In this document: positions 9,228-23,564 of the stretch, one piece after another
Position numbering within the stretch: position 1 is the first letter of the stretch
Layout: each line of letters opens with the position of its first letter
Source of the DNA: Sinohyriopsis cumingii
Taxonomy: Eukaryota > Mollusca > Bivalvia > Unionida > Unionidae
Direction: 5' to 3'
Assembly (NCBI GenBank): GCA_028554795.2
Contig: JAPYKE020000573.1
Location: forward strand, 62,001 to 126,000
Length of the DNA: 64,000 nucleotides
The notes under the pieces: generated by a model
Database searches by the model: none
Told to the model about the DNA's origin: nothing
Seen by the model: only the letters and a program-made list of their open reading frames with translations
Translations under genes and position numbers: made by a program

Positions 9228-9578
9228 CGAATATTTCCAGGACTATGCGCGTCGATGCCAGAATATATCATCAACATACAGTTGTCACGATTAAGTTATG
9301 TAGATGTGCGTATCGCTGAATCAAACAAATCAAGTCTGTGCTTTTATGCCGACAACTTGTGCAGGAGTGACCTGGTGCACAAGCATCACATTGTCGTATT
9401 ACTGTAAGACTGGTTTGTATTATATTCAAATCGTCAATGGTAGATGCTTCAGCAATGCTGTGAACGGCACCACGTCCACCATGAATGATCTTTCTAGATT
9501 CAAAGGCCTAGTCAAAAATGGATATTTCAAACCTGTCTTGCTCATTATCACGGACAAGGTCGACTGGAATTCTTTTGC

Positions 9579-10844
9579 TCAGATTCCCGTGGTTATTCCC
9601 AACAATGAATTGTTCAAGAGCTTGACAAAGCCCTTCTCAATGTCATTAGTGTCCATTGCTATCGGATCCTTTTTCTGGATATACAGCCCCACGTAGGGAT
9701 ACAGCGAACACACGTCCAAGTATTTCATTTCTTCTCCTTTCTCTTCGTCGGCTTGGTACAGCAAACAGGTGGCATTGGTCCTTCCTCCGTACAAACTATC
9801 CCTCGGGTTCAGCGGGTCCATGAACTGGTAACTTTCCACGAGGCGTTTAAACTCGGGATCGGTTTTCAAACGGTGATCGTATTCGTGTTCCCACATTTCC
9901 ACCACTTGGTATCCTTCCTGTTCTAACATTAGGCGTCGCTGACAAGTGGCCTCGTACAAGTCTTCCATGGTTCGTTGTAAAAACTGATTTTTAGTGCCAC
10001 GGTCATGGTAACAGACGGGACATCCGTGAAATAAGCAACCGTTAAACTCGTACACGATCTTGGGGTTTTCTAAGTCCCAGCCATCGACCGAATGCGTTCC
10101 GATGGTCTTTTCGCCTCCTCCGTTGCGGGCATGCTGAATCCATTTGTCTTCCTTGTCGCACAAGTAATGTAACCAGCGTAGGGCTTTGACCGAGTATTGA
10201 CGTTTGACATAGTTGCTCGTTTGAGGACTGATGACAGCCACGGTGTTTTCAGGCATGAATCGTTGCCGGTACACTAAGGAACACGCTTTGGCAATGGTGC
10301 AAGCTTCTTTCAAAGGATCGACCCCTCCGTGTTCCATGAACAGTTCTCGAAATTTTCCACAGCAACGTCGTAAAATGTCCACGTCGGAACGACAATACTT
10401 TAACATTTCTTCCTGAAAGTCGAAGGGGTCCGAGGCGTGAGCCTGATACCAAGCGTAGAAAGCTTCTCGTTGTTCGGTACGCATGTTGTCAGGGTCGTAA
10501 TAGTGAGCCTCAGGCAAATGGGGTAGAACGGCGTGTTGACTGGCTTCCGTATTGAAAAAGTGTGGAAAGTACCCTTTAGCGTAATTATTGTGACTACCAA
10601 TCACATTTCTGGAGAAGTTCCCTATAACAGGAATACATAAAACATTTTTCAGCACAAGAGAGGACATATTTGGCGGCCAGCATACAAGGTGGAGGAAGAA
10701 CCCGTAAAAGAAACCTACCCACGAGAAGCTACTTGTAACCTGTCTCACATATCCACATCGGTTGAATCGGAGACTCGAACCCACGAAAACAGAGTTGAGG
10801 CGGCAGTGATCCGTAACGATGAGCACTTTAGACCACTTGGCCAC
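9579..10844 (-). pseudogene. PolB fragment, minus strand, copy 2
   Basis: Has Ser138 where copies 1 and 3 have Leu, and Gly386 instead of Glu three residues after motif A (shared with copy 7). Frame open throughout. Confidence 0.85.
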
Positions 10845-10852
10845 TCTCGGCC
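10673..10852 (-). mobile_element. tRNA-derived SINE remnant, copy 2
   Basis: A and B boxes intact; followed by (AG)10(TG)7T. Confidence 0.58.
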
Positions 10853-11465
10853 CAGAGAGAGAGAGAGAGAGAGTGTGTGTGTGTGTGTTATACCATTTTT
10901 AAACACATCACGACATTTAGGTTAGTGTGTTTTCGTTTCTCCTTACGAAATTAGACAAACATCTATAATTACTCCTAGGGGAAAAACACGATTGTAAAGT
11001 ATCACAAGAATGAAGTGGAGACTAATTTGATTACAAAATGTCCGCAGAATAGTACACTCAAGCATGCAGTAATGTAATTTGCAATTAGGTTGACGCAATT
11101 TCCATGCGATCGCCCATGGTACGATTATTCGTGCGTTAGTTGTATTGTTTGAAAAGGGACTAGTGTCAAATACAAAAATGCGTTTGATTTTCACTCTCCG
11201 CGAATAACAACTGAAACAACTGGAAAATATCGATTAGCCAATGAAGTCAAGAACTAATGCATTGCTCAACTAGGCGAAATTTTGTCAGGCCTATGTGTTA
11301 CCAACAACATCTGACGCAAGGTTCACAGCAGAAAAGTGATTGCCAACTGCTGAGAGTGTGCTCTACTCGTGGACAAGTTATACGTACCAATATTACCAAA
11401 GCACACGTTTGTGGAAGAACGAAATGATCTGACATTTGTCTTCAAATAGTGGTCTTGGAACATAA

Positions 11466-12199
11466 ATGTTACATTCAAAATTACCATTCGAGAACTTAGT
11501 GCGAATGCAAACGACCGGCATTCACATTCCTAATTTCTGCGTGGCTGATCAAGCGTACGAGAAGTGTATCAAAGAATCACTCTTTTGTCATTGCCTTCAC
11601 TGTAGCAAGATTCCTGGATGATGTGAAAAATCTACTGATGAATTATTATTACCCTATCGATGAAACCTAGAGTCAAACATGCATCGATCGGTACGGAGAT
11701 TGACATCGCTATGCCATGGTGATGGCTCACATTTTCTACGGATAAGATGTAAAAATTCCTCTGAATACTATACAGAATAAGGTGCCGATTGCTCTAAAGT
11801 CCTCTTGAACGGAGCCAAAATCATCTTCATGCAATTGGGACATGTACAGTTTAAAGATCACATGAGATATTTAGCAGTGCCTTTGAGTCGAATGCCTAAA
11901 ACCTTTGGAATGACAGAAAAAGCCAATCAACACGCCGTCCGGCCACATTTCTCTCATGATCACTATTACGAACCCGACAATATCCGCACCGAACAACGAC
12001 AAGCTTTCTACGCTTGGCACTGCTCATACGCTTTGGACGCCTTTGAAAGTTCAGGAAGAAATGTTAAAGTATTGTCGCTACGATCTGGACATTGTAGGGC
12101 GTTGCTCTGGAAAATTTCGAGAACTCTTCGTGGAGCACGGTGGGATCGACCCCTTCGCGGAAGCCTATACCATCGACAAAGCGTGATTCTTAGTGTAAG
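11466..12199 (+). pseudogene. PolB fragment, plus strand, copy 2
   Basis: Same breaks as copy 1. It has C where copy 1 has the private A5220, a synonymous Ile codon difference. Confidence 0.8.
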
Positions 12200-14144
12200 A
12201 AACTCAGTTATCATGGTCGAATAATACCGCAAAGAAATTACAGAACCAAATAAATGGTGTCCTACATTTGTATCGTTTACCATGCTTTCTTTATCTGTAT
12301 GCGTTGTAACCTTAATTCTCTGTCTACCCATCTCTCAAAACGCAAGTGTCTCAAGGTGAAAGTATTACCCGTTTCTTCTATCACCCAATGCGGACGTGCA
12401 TGCTTGTGTGTGTGTGTCAGATTTCACTTATACACATATCGTTTGTGCGAAAATTTAATAAGGACAATACATACAAAGACACAGAAACCATTGTTCTCAG
12501 TATTTCTGGAAGTCACATTTTGGGGCTACTAGATTGTAAAACATAATCTTCATGAGGTACCAAACCAATTACTTTCTTCGATGGTCTTGTTGGTTCTGTC
12601 ATCCTATCAGATTTACCACCAGTTCGTTTTCTTTCAACGTCTCAGTATCACTCTATAGTGGATGCAAATGGTGTTGGATATGAAAAATGGACAATCATAT
12701 CATCTTTGACATCCCTAGGCAAATCTTCTACCAACGCATTTTGAAAAGTATTGAGTCACACGAATCGCTGTTGTTGCTTGGTGTCTGCTTTCTGCTTGGA
12801 AAAGTGTAATCGTTTTATACACTACTTGAACTCTATACATTTCACGGCTTAGGTGTAAGCCTCCAATTTCAATTGCATGGAAGTCAACATTTGCGTATCT
12901 ATAATGTGACAATAATATTAAGGACCGAGCAAATTAATTTTGGGCTGAATCAGGGCTATGTGTGTGTGTGTGTGAGGCGATACGGTATGATGTTGGCCCT
13001 TTCTTTCTTCTAGTTCCTCACCGGAACAAATTCATCTTGATTGCAAAACTTTCGTTTGACTAGGTTTATTACGCAGCAGTTCCATATATCGGGTCAGTGT
13101 CTTAGAGTTCGAATATTCATTCAGTTTTCAAAGAGGCAAGAAGACAGAAGTATAACAGCAGATCGACCTGCTGGTCAACGATTTGCCAAGAGTAATACGA
13201 AAACCTAATTCACAGGCAAAAGTGTTAAGAAAACTTAACCCTTCTGGACAATGACTTGATTAGGCTCATATGAATACACATGGCATTTCGATTTCCAACA
13301 GATCTGCTTAGGTAGAGAAGTTAGGACACAATCACATGATGCACTGATTGGATGACAAAACGAGAGACAGAGAGAACGAGAAAGAAAGCGAGTATAGACC
13401 CATTGGAAAATTGATATTGGTAAAGAAAGTGCATTCTATTAGATTTTTCTCTTATTAGTATGGCATTCTCTTATATTTATGGCATAGTTGTACCCCGAAA
13501 CGTTGTTTAATTATATACATTGCCACATCGGCTATTGCCGAACGACTATATACATCTTTGTAAATTAGAACTAAGCTGCCTCCCGTCAAGAGTATGCCAG
13601 CCAAGGTTACCAAAACATTATATTCACTGAGTAATGTGAACTATCATTCACAACGAAATATGCTGCATTTATCTTCTTCAGATTTGTTAATAACTTAGGT
13701 AAAATTTTAATGAACAATATTCCAGTTTTTGTTAGACTAAAGTAAGAGAATAATCCGAACCTATTAAAATCCTACTTCTGATATTTATTTCTTGAAACCT
13801 AAAACGCGATTCCCTGAATTAGAAATTGTATCAACATACAAATTCCAAAGTGCATGTTGCCATCGAATTTTATGTCAAACGATGATATAATAGCCAGTGT
13901 CGCCCTACAAAAGTGATTATCTTGTCAAAACTTGTAAATATGCATGAATGTGTATAGTGAGGTTTCTGATATGTTGTTTTGAACTTGAGGGTTTAAAGTT
14001 CTGATCACGGTATATGCTTATTTATATCTCATGGAGAGGTCCAAAGAGGAAATACCCAGATCTGCTGTTATAAAATGCGCCTGCATATTAGGATCGATGC
14101 TGATGATTGCAGTAATTCATATAACAACAGACGTATCGTCAATA

Positions 14145-14447
14145 TTACACTGAGCAGATCAACAACGTGCCCGTCTTGAAGACAAGAGTAAAACGAATAT
14201 GTATCAAACGATTATCATGAGCCGGAAGATACAAAGGTGTTGCGGGCGTCATCTGTATTAAATCACATGGTTCAACGGTTGGTAAAAACACAAACAGTAT
14301 ATATCCCTCAACATCTACGTCCGTCGGTTCAAACCAGCTTTCATAACTAACAGTGACAGCGTCACAAGTTAAATTCATCTGCGTTGTTGAGGTAATCGGT
14401 ACCTGGTCAGAACTGATATCCCACATGCAAAAGTCGCGTCGTACCAC
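14145..14447 (-). pseudogene. Possible capsid-protein fragment, copy 3
   Basis: Translation identical to copy 1. Confidence 0.32.
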
Positions 14448-15307
14448 AAATGCTTTTCATGTCAACCTAAAATTGATTTTTGTTCACTATCGTGCAATGT
14501 TAACCACATACGGTTTCGATTCTATTGCAATGATAGATCTGAGTGTAGAGTAATTTGCACGTATATAACTTTTAGAGTCTTTTCCGGTCTTAGTCTAGTA
14601 TGTTCTTTGGTCGATTTTATGTTGTAGGCACCTGCAGAGGGTTTATTAGTATTCCAGATGGCACCGTTGTCTGATAAAAATACAAATAAGTTATTCACTG
14701 GCAGACCAGCTAACGGTTGTGATAGGATATTAGTAAACGCGCAGTGAAGCAAACGCGATCTCTAGTGTGCGTGATTACCCAGCGGTAAGAGTTGCAGAAA
14801 TATCACACTGAATTATGGCTTCGTTGATCAGATTGTAATGAAATTAGGTAACGCTCTGCGTTGTATTTATTACAAAATGTTGCATGGCGGCAGATATTTT
14901 GCGTAAAACGTATACTCAATCGTTTCATTATTCGCCATTGGTGTACGAACTTCGTTCGTCGTACACATCATCAATATGTTCAACAAGTTCGTGATCAGTA
15001 ATGTCTCTCTCCATGAGGCCATATGTAGCCAGTATCTGACAAATCGTTAATAATTTCGGGTGCGTTTATCAGCAAGGTCGTTAACGTCACATAGTCCCTT
15101 CCCTTTGGTTACTGCTCTGGTGTGAATGCAGCAGGTCTTTGGTCTGGTTGTGCTTTCCGTGCAATTTATTTCATGTAACTTTTCGTAAGTTCAGCAACTT
15201 GCTTTATGGGGATAATTAGCGGTGTAAATGTTTGTTTTAAACTGGCTGTGATGTCTTCTTATGCAGTCTCTTGTAACTATAATATATATTTGACGTTTGT
15301 CGACATA

Positions 15308-15583
15308 CTATATCATTCTAAATGAATTCATGGTGTTCACAAGGCGCTTCACTGCATCGCTTTCCAAAGGCTTTTTTGACATCCTGGAAGATGTCATTAA
15401 TTGATTTTTATTGTTAAATTGCTGTGTCAGACTCATTCGTGTCCAACCAGCTCGGTATGTACCTCTACATATTTCAGTTACCTTGACGGTGAGAAAAGTG
15501 TATGGATCCTTTGTGATCCGCGCAAACATATCACGAAATTCATTCATCTGCTGCAGAGTTGGGTGGAATAATACCAAGTCCAA
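15308..15583 (-). pseudogene. Possible third PolB fragment, copy 3
   Basis: Translation identical to copy 1. Confidence 0.38.
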
Positions 15584-15934
15584 CGAATATTTCCAGGACT
15601 ATGCGCGTCGATGCCAGAATATATCATCAACATACAGTTGTCACGATTAAGTTATGTAGATGTGCGTATCGCTGAATCAAACAAATCAAGTCTGTGCTTT
15701 TATGCCGACAACTTGTGCAGGAGTGACCTGGTGCACAAGCATCACATTGTCGTATTACTGTAAGACTGGTTTGTATTATATTCAAATCGTCAATGGTAGA
15801 TGCTTCAGCAATGCTGTGAACGGCACCACGTCCACCATGAATGATCTTTCTAGATTCAAAGGCCTAGTCAAAAATGGATATTTCAAACCTGTCTTGCTCA
15901 TTATCACGGACAAGGTCGACTGGAATTCTTTTGC

Positions 15935-17200
15935 TCAGATTCCCGTGGTTATTCCCAACAATGAATTGTTCAAGAGCTTGACAAAGCCCTTCTCAATGTC
16001 ATTAGTGTCCATTGCTATCGGATCCTTTTTCTGGATATACAGCTCCACGTAGGGATACAGCGAACACACGTCCAAGTATTTCATTTCTTCTCCTTTCTCT
16101 TCGTCGGCTTGGTACAGCAAACAGGTGGCATTGGTCCTTCCTCCGTACAAACTATCCCTCGGGTTCAGCGGGTCCATGAACTGGTAACTTTCCACGAGGC
16201 GTTTAAACTCGGGATCGGTTTTCAAACGGTGATCGTATTCGTGTTCCCACATTTCCACCACTTGGTATCCTTCCTGTTCTAACATTAGGCGTCGCTGACA
16301 AGTGGCCTCGTACAAGTCTTCCATGGTTCGTTGTAAAAACTGATTTTTAGTGCCACGGTCATGGTAACAGACGGGACATCCGTGAAATAAGCAACCGTTA
16401 AACTCGTACACGATCTTGGGGTTTTCTAAGTCCCAGCCATCGACCGAATGCGTTCCGATGGTCTTTTCGCCTCCTCCGTTGCGGGCATGCTGAATCCATT
16501 TGTCTTCCTTGTCGCACAAGTAATGTAACCAGCGTAGGGCTTTGACCGAGTATTGACGTTTGACATAGTTGCTCGTTTGAGGACTGATGACAGCCACGGT
16601 GTTTTCAGGCATGAATCGTTGCCGGTACACTAAGGAACACGCTTTGGCAATGGTGCAAGCTTCTTTCAAAGGATCGACCCCTCCGTGTTCCATGAACAGT
16701 TCTCGAAATTTTCCACAGCAACGTCGTAAAATGTCCACGTCGGAACGACAATACTTTAACATTTCTTCCTGAAAGTCGAAGGGGTCCAAGGCGTGAGCCT
16801 GATACCAAGCGTAGAAAGCTTCTCGTTGTTCGGTACGCATGTTGTCAGGGTCGTAATAGTGAGCCTCAGGCAAATGGGGTAGAACGGCGTGTTGACTGGC
16901 TTCCGTATTGAAAAAGTGTGGAAAGTACCCTTTAGCGTAATTATTGTGACTACCAATCACATTTCTGGAGAAGTTCCCTATAACAGGAATACATAAAACA
17001 TTTTTCAGCACAAGAGAGGACATATTTGGCGGCCAGCATACAAGGTGGAGGAAGAACCCGTAAAAGAAACCTACCCACGAGAAGCTACTTGTAACCTGTC
17101 TCACATATCCACATCGGTTGAATCGGAGACTCGAACCCACGAAAACAGAGTTGAGGCGGCAGTGATCCGTAACGATGAGCACTTTAGACCACTTGGCCAC
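15935..17200 (-). pseudogene. PolB fragment, minus strand, copy 3
   Basis: Same translation as copy 1 (Leu138, Glu386). Confidence 0.85.
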
Positions 17201-17208
17201 TCTCGGCC
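17029..17208 (-). mobile_element. tRNA-derived SINE remnant, copy 3
   Basis: A and B boxes intact; followed by (AG)12(TG)6T. Confidence 0.58.
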
Positions 17209-17823
17209 CAGAGAGAGAGAGAGAGAGAGAGAGTGTGTGTGTGTGTTATACCATTTTTAAACACATCACGACATTTAGGTTAGTGTGTTTTCGTTTCTCC
17301 TTACGAAATTAGACAAACATCTATAATTACTCCTAGGGGAAAAACACGATTGTAAAGTATCACAAGAATGAAGTGGAGACTAATTTGATTACAAAATGTC
17401 CGCAGAATAGTACACTCAAGCATGCAGTAATGTAATTTGCAATTAGGTTGACGCAATTTCCATGCGATCGCCCATGGTACGATTATTCGTGCGTTAGTTG
17501 TATTGTTTGAAAAGGGACTAGTGTCAAATACAAAAATGCGTTTGATTTTCACTCTCCGCGAATAACAACTGAAACAACTGGAAAATATCGATTAGCCAAT
17601 GAAGTCAAGAACTAATGCATTGCTCAACTAGGCGAAATTTTGTCAGGCCTATGTGTTACCAACAACATCTGACGCAAGGTTCACAGCAGAAAAGTGATTG
17701 CCAACTGCTGAGAGTGTGCTCTACTCGTGGACAAGTTATACGTACCAATATTACCAAAGCACACGTTTGTGGAAGAACGAAATGATCTGACATTTGTCTT
17801 CAAATAGTGGTCTTGGAACATAA

Positions 17824-18557
17824 ATGTTACATTCAAAATTACCATTCGAGAACTTAGTGCGAATGCAAACGACCGGCATTCACATTCCTAATTTCTGCGT
17901 GGCTGATCAAGCGTACGAGAAGTGTATCAAAGAATCACTCTTTTGTCATTGCCTTCACTGTAGCAAGATTCCTGGATGATGTGAAAAATCTACTGATGAA
18001 TTATTATTACCCTATCGATGAAACCTAGAGTCAAACATGCATCGATCGGTACGGAGATTGACATCGCTATGCCATGGTGATGGCTCACATTTTCTACGGA
18101 TAAGATGTAAAAATTCCTCTGAATACTATACAGAATAAGGTGCCGATTGCTCTAAAGTCCTCTTGAACGGAGCCAAAATCATCTTCATGCAATTGGGACA
18201 TGTACAGTTTAAAGATCACATGAGATATTTAGCAGTGCCTTTGAGTCGAATGCCTAAAACCTTTGGAATGACAGAAAAAGCCAATCAACACGCCGTCCGG
18301 CCACATTTCTCTCATGATCACTATTACGAACCCGACAATATCCGCACCGAACAACGACAAGCTTTCTACGCTTGGCACTGCTCATACGCTTTGGACGCCT
18401 TTGAAAGTTCAGGAAGAAATGTTAAAGTATTGTCGCTACGATCTGGACATTGTAGGGCGTTGCTCTGGAAAATTTCGAGAACTCTTCGTGGAGCACGGTG
18501 GGATCGACCCCTTCGCGGAAACCTATACCATCGACAAAGCGTGATTCTTAGTGTAAG
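17824..18557 (+). pseudogene. PolB fragment, plus strand, copy 3
   Basis: Same breaks; G to A at the 5813-equivalent changes Ala to Thr near the end of piece 3, shared only with copy 4. Confidence 0.8.
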
Positions 18558-20500
18558 AAACTCAGTTATCATGGTCGAATAATACCGCAAAGAAATTACA
18601 GAACCAAATAAATGGTGTCCTACATTTGTATCGTTTACCATGCTTTCTTTATCTGTATGCGTTGTAACCTTAATTCTCTGTCTACCCATCTCTCAAAACG
18701 CAAGTGTCTCAAGGTGAAAGTATTACCCGTTTCTTCTATCACCCAATGCGGGCGTGCATGCTTGTGTGTGTGTGTCAGATTTCACTTATACACATATCGT
18801 TTGTGCGAAAATTTAATAAGGACAATACATACAAAGACACAGAAACCATTGTTCTCAGTATTTCTGGAAGTCACATTTTGGGGCTACTAGATTGTAAAAC
18901 ATAATCTTCATGAGGTACCAAACCAATTACTTTCTTCGATGGTCTTGTTGGTTCTGTCATCCTATCAGATTTGCCACCAGTTCGTTTTCTTTCAACGTCT
19001 CAGTATCACTCTATAGTGGATGCAAATGGTGTTGGATATGAAAAATGGACAATCATATCATCTTTGACATCCCTAGGCAAATCTTCTACCAACGCATTTT
19101 GAAAAGTATTGAGTCACACGAATCGCTGTTGTTGCTTGGTGTCTGCTTTCTGCTTGGAAAAGTGTAATCGTTTTATACACTACTTGAACTCTATACATTT
19201 CACGGCTTAGGTGTAAGCCTCCAATTTCAATTGCATGGAAGTCAACATTTGCGTATCTATAATGTGACAATAATATTAAGGACCGAGCAAATTAATTTTG
19301 GGCTGAATCAGGACTATGTGTGTGTGTGTGAGGCGATACGGTATGATGTTGGCCCTTTCTTTCTTCTAGTTCCTCACCGGAACAAATTCATCTTGATTGC
19401 AAAACTTTCGTTTGACTAGGTTTATTACGCAGCAGTTCCATATATCGGGTCAGTGTCTTAGAGTTCGAATATTCATTCAGTTTTCAAAGAGGCAAGAAGA
19501 CAGAAGTATAACAGCAGATCGACCTGCTGGTCAACGATTTGCCAAGAGTAATACGAAAACCAAATTCACAGGCAAAAGTGTTAAGAAAACTTAACCCTTC
19601 TGGACAATGACTTGATTAGGCTCATATGAATACACATGGCATTTCGATTTCCAACAGATCTGCTTAGGTAGAGAAGTTAGGACACAATCACATGATGCAC
19701 TGATTGGATGACAAAACGAGAGACAGAGAGAACGAGAAAGAAAGCGAGTATAGACCCATTGGAAAATTGATATTGGTAAAGAAAGTGCATTCTATTAGAT
19801 TTTTCTCTTATTAGTATGGCATTCTCTTATATTTATGGCATAGTTGTACCCCGAAACGTTGTTTAATTATATACATTGCCACATCGGCTATTGCCGAACG
19901 ACTATATACATCTTTGTAAATTAGAACTAAGCTGCCTCCCGTCAAGAGTATGCCAGCCAAGGTTACCAAAAAATTATATTCACTGAGTAATGTGAACTAT
20001 CATTCGCAACGAAATATGCTGCATTTATCTTCTTCAGATTTGTTAATAACTTAGGTAAAAGTTTAATGAACAATATTCCAGTTTTTGTTAGACTAAAGTA
20101 AGAGAATAATCCGAACCTATTAAAATCCTACTTCTGATATTTATTTCTTGAAACCTAAAACGCGATTCCCTGAATTAGAAATTGTATCAACATACAAATT
20201 CCAAAGTGCATGTTGCCATCGAATTTTATGTCAAACGATGATATAATAGCCAGTGTCGCCCTACAAAAGTGATTATCTTGTCAAAACTTGTAAATATGCA
20301 TGAATGTGTATAGTGAGGTTTCTGATATGTTGTTTTGAACTTGAGGGTTTAAAGTTCTGATCACGGTATATGCTTATTTATATCTCATGGAGAGGTCCAA
20401 AGAGGAAATACCCAGATCTGCTGTTATAAAATGCGCCTGCATATTAGGATCGATGCTGATGATTGCAGTAATTCATATAACAACAGACGTATCGTCAATA

Positions 20501-20803
20501 TTACACTGAGCAGATCAACAACGTGCCCGTCTTGAAGACAAGAGTAAAACGAATATGTATCAAACGATTATCATGAGCCGGAAGATACAAAGGTGTTGCG
20601 GGCGTCATCTGTATTAAATCACATGGTTCAACGGTTGGTAAAAACACAAACAGTATATATCCCTCAACATCTACGTCCGTCGGTTCAAACCAGCTTTCAT
20701 AACTAACAGTGACAGCGTCACAAGTTAAATTCATCTGCGTTGTTGAGGTAATCGGTACCTGGTCAGAACTGATATCCCACATGCAAAAGTCGCGTCGTAC
20801 CAC
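20501..20803 (-). pseudogene. Possible capsid-protein fragment, copy 4
   Basis: Translation identical to copy 1. Confidence 0.32.
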
Positions 20804-21663
20804 AAATGCTTTTCATGTCAACCTAAAATTGATTTTTGTTCACTATCGTGCAATGTTAACCACATACGGTTTCGATTCTATTGCAATGATAGATCTGAGT
20901 GTAGAGTAATTTGCACGTATATAACTTTTAGAGTCTTTTCCGGTCTTAGTCTAGTATGTTCTTTGGTCGATTTTATGTTGTAGGCACCTGCAGAGGGTTT
21001 ATTAGTATTCCAGATGGCACCGTTGTCTGATAAAAATACAAATAAGTTATTCACTGGCAGACCAGCTAACGGTTGTGATAGGATATTAGTAAACGCGCAG
21101 TGAAGCAAACGCGATCTCTAGTGTGCGTGATTACCCAGCGGTAAGAGTTGCAGAAATATCACACTGAATTATGGCTTCGTTGATCAGATTGTAATGAAAT
21201 TAGGTAACGCTCTGCGTTGTATTTATTACAAAATGTTGCATGGCGGCAGATATTTTGCGTAAAACGTACACTCAATCGTTTCATTATTCGCCATTGGTGT
21301 ACGAACTTCGTTCGTCGTACACATCATCAATATGTTCAACAAGTTCGTGATCAGTAATGTCTCTCTCCATGAGGCCATATGTAGCCAGTATCTGACAAAT
21401 CGTTAATAATTTCGGGTGCGTTTATCAGCAAGGTCGTTAACGTCACATAGTCCCTTCCCTTTGGTTACTGCTCTGGTGTGAATGCAGCAGGTCTTTGGTC
21501 TGGTTGTGCTTTCCGTGCAATTTATTTCATGTAACTTTTCGTAAGTTCAGCAACTTGCTTTATGGGGATAATTAGCGGTGTAAATGTTTGTTTTAAACTG
21601 GCTGTGATGTCTTCTTATGCAGTCTCTTGTAACTATAATATATATTTGACGTTTGTCGACATA

Positions 21664-21939
21664 CTATATCATTCTAAATGAATTCATGGTGTTCACAAGG
21701 CGCTTCACTGCATCGCTTTCCAAAGGCTTTTTTGACATCCTGGAAGATGTCATTAATTGATTTTTATTGTTAAATTGCTGTGTCAGACTCATTCGTGTCC
21801 AACCAGCTCGGTATGTACCTCTACATATTTCAGTTACCTTGACGGTGAGAAAAGTGTATGGATCCTTTGTGATCCGCGCAAACATATCACGAAATTCATT
21901 CATCTGCTGCAGAGTTGGGTGGAATAATACCAAGTCCAA
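21664..21939 (-). pseudogene. Possible third PolB fragment, copy 4
   Basis: Translation identical to copy 1. Confidence 0.38.
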
Positions 21940-22290
21940 CGAATATTTCCAGGACTATGCGCGTCGATGCCAGAATATATCATCAACATACAGTTGTCAC
22001 GATTAAGTTATGTAGATGTGCGTATCGCTGAATCAAACAAATCAAGTCTGTGCTTTTATGCCGACAACTTGTGCAGGAGTGACCTGGTGCACAAGCATCA
22101 CATTGTCGTATTACTGTAAGACTGGTTTGTATTATATTCAAATCGTCAATGGTAGATGCTTCAGCAATGCTGTGAACGGCACCACGTCCACCATGAATGA
22201 TCTTTCTAGATTCAAAGGCCTAGTCAAAAATGGATATTTCAAACCTGTCTTGCTCATTATCACGGACAAGGTCGACTGGAATTCTTTTGC

Positions 22291-23556
22291 TCAGATTCCC
22301 GTGGTTATTCCCAACAATGAATTGTTCAAGAGCTTGACAAAGCCCTTCTCAATGTCATTAGTGTCCATTGCTATCGGATCCTTTTTCTGGATATACAGCT
22401 CCACGTAGGGATACAGCGAACACACGTCCAAGTATTTCATTTCTTCTCCTTTCTCTTCGTCGGCTTGGTACAGCAAACAGGTGGCATTGGTCCTTCCTCC
22501 GTACAAACTATCCCTCGGGTTCAGCGGGTCCATGAACTGGTAACTTTCCACGAGGCGTTTAAACTCGGGATCGGTTTTCAAACGGTGATCGTATTCGTGT
22601 TCCCACATTTCCACCACTTGGTATCCTTCCTGTTCTAACATTAGGCGTCGCTGACAAGTGGCCTCGTACAAGTCTTCCATGGTTCGTTGTAAAAACTGAT
22701 TTTTAGTGCCACGGTCATGGTAACAGACGGGACATCCGTGAAATAAGCAACCGTTAAACTCGTACACGATCTTGGGGTTTTCTAAGTCCCAGCCATCGAC
22801 CGAATGCGTTCCGATGGTCTTTTCGCCTCCTCCGTTGCGGGCATGCTGAATCCATTTGTCTTCCTTGTCGCACAAGTAATGTAACCAGCGTAGGGCTTTG
22901 ACCGAGTATTGACGTTTGACATAGTTGCTCGTTTGAGGACTGATGACAGCCACGGTGTTTTCAGGCATGAATCGTTGCCGGTACACTAAGGAACACGCTT
23001 TGGCAATGGTGCAAGCTTCTTTCAAAGGATCGACCCCTCCGTGTTCCATGAACAGTTCTCGAAATTTTCCACAGCAACGTCGTAAAATGTCCACGTCGGA
23101 ACGACAATACTTTAACATTTCTTCCTGAAAGTCGAAGGGGTCCGAGGCGTGAGCCTGATACCAAGCGTAGAAAGCTTCTCGTTGTTCGGTACGCATGTTG
23201 TCAGGGTCGTAATAGTGAGCCTCAGGCAAATGGGGTAGAACGGCGTGTTGACTGGCTTCCGTATTGAAAAAGTGTGGAAAGTACCCTTTAGCGTAATTAT
23301 TGTGACTACCAATCACATTTCTGGAGAAGTTCCCTATAACAGGAATACATAAAACATTTTTCAGCACAAGAGAGGACATATTTGGCGGCCAGCATACAAG
23401 GTGGAGGAAGAACCCGTAAAAGAAACCTACCCACGAGAAGCTACTTGTAACCTGTCTCACATATCCACATCGGTTGAATCGGAGACTCGAACCCACGAAA
23501 ACAGAGTTGAGGCGGCAGTGATCCGTAACGATGAGCACTTTAGACCACTTGGCCAC
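22291..23556 (-). pseudogene. PolB fragment, minus strand, copy 4
   Basis: Ser138, Glu386; this is the majority form, seen also in copies 5, 6, 8, 9 and 10. Confidence 0.85.
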
Positions 23557-23564
23557 TCTCGGCC
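23385..23564 (-). mobile_element. tRNA-derived SINE remnant, copy 4
   Basis: A and B boxes intact; followed by (AG)11(TG)7T. Confidence 0.58.

Larger units (their letters stand above)
6359..12708. repeat. Array unit, copy 2 (6350 bp)
   Basis: Shortest unit, mainly because the first TG tract is only (TG)5; the compound microsatellite is (AG)10(TG)7T. Private base: C6738. C9688 is shared only with copy 7 and changes Glu to Gly just after PolB motif A. Confidence 0.97.
12709..19066. repeat. Array unit, copy 3 (6358 bp)
   Basis: Has (TG)8 and (AG)12(TG)6T. It matches copies 1-2 at the 908 and 2205 positions, copy 4 at the 5813 position (A), copies 5-7 at the 6044 position (G) and copies 4 and 10 at the 6265 position (G). 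It is thus a mosaic of states found in different parts of the array. Confidence 0.97.

Noticed and set aside
19397..19594. Plus-strand 65-codon frame found only in copy 4
   Set aside because: Created by one private base change (A19562) that removes a stop; clearly incidental.
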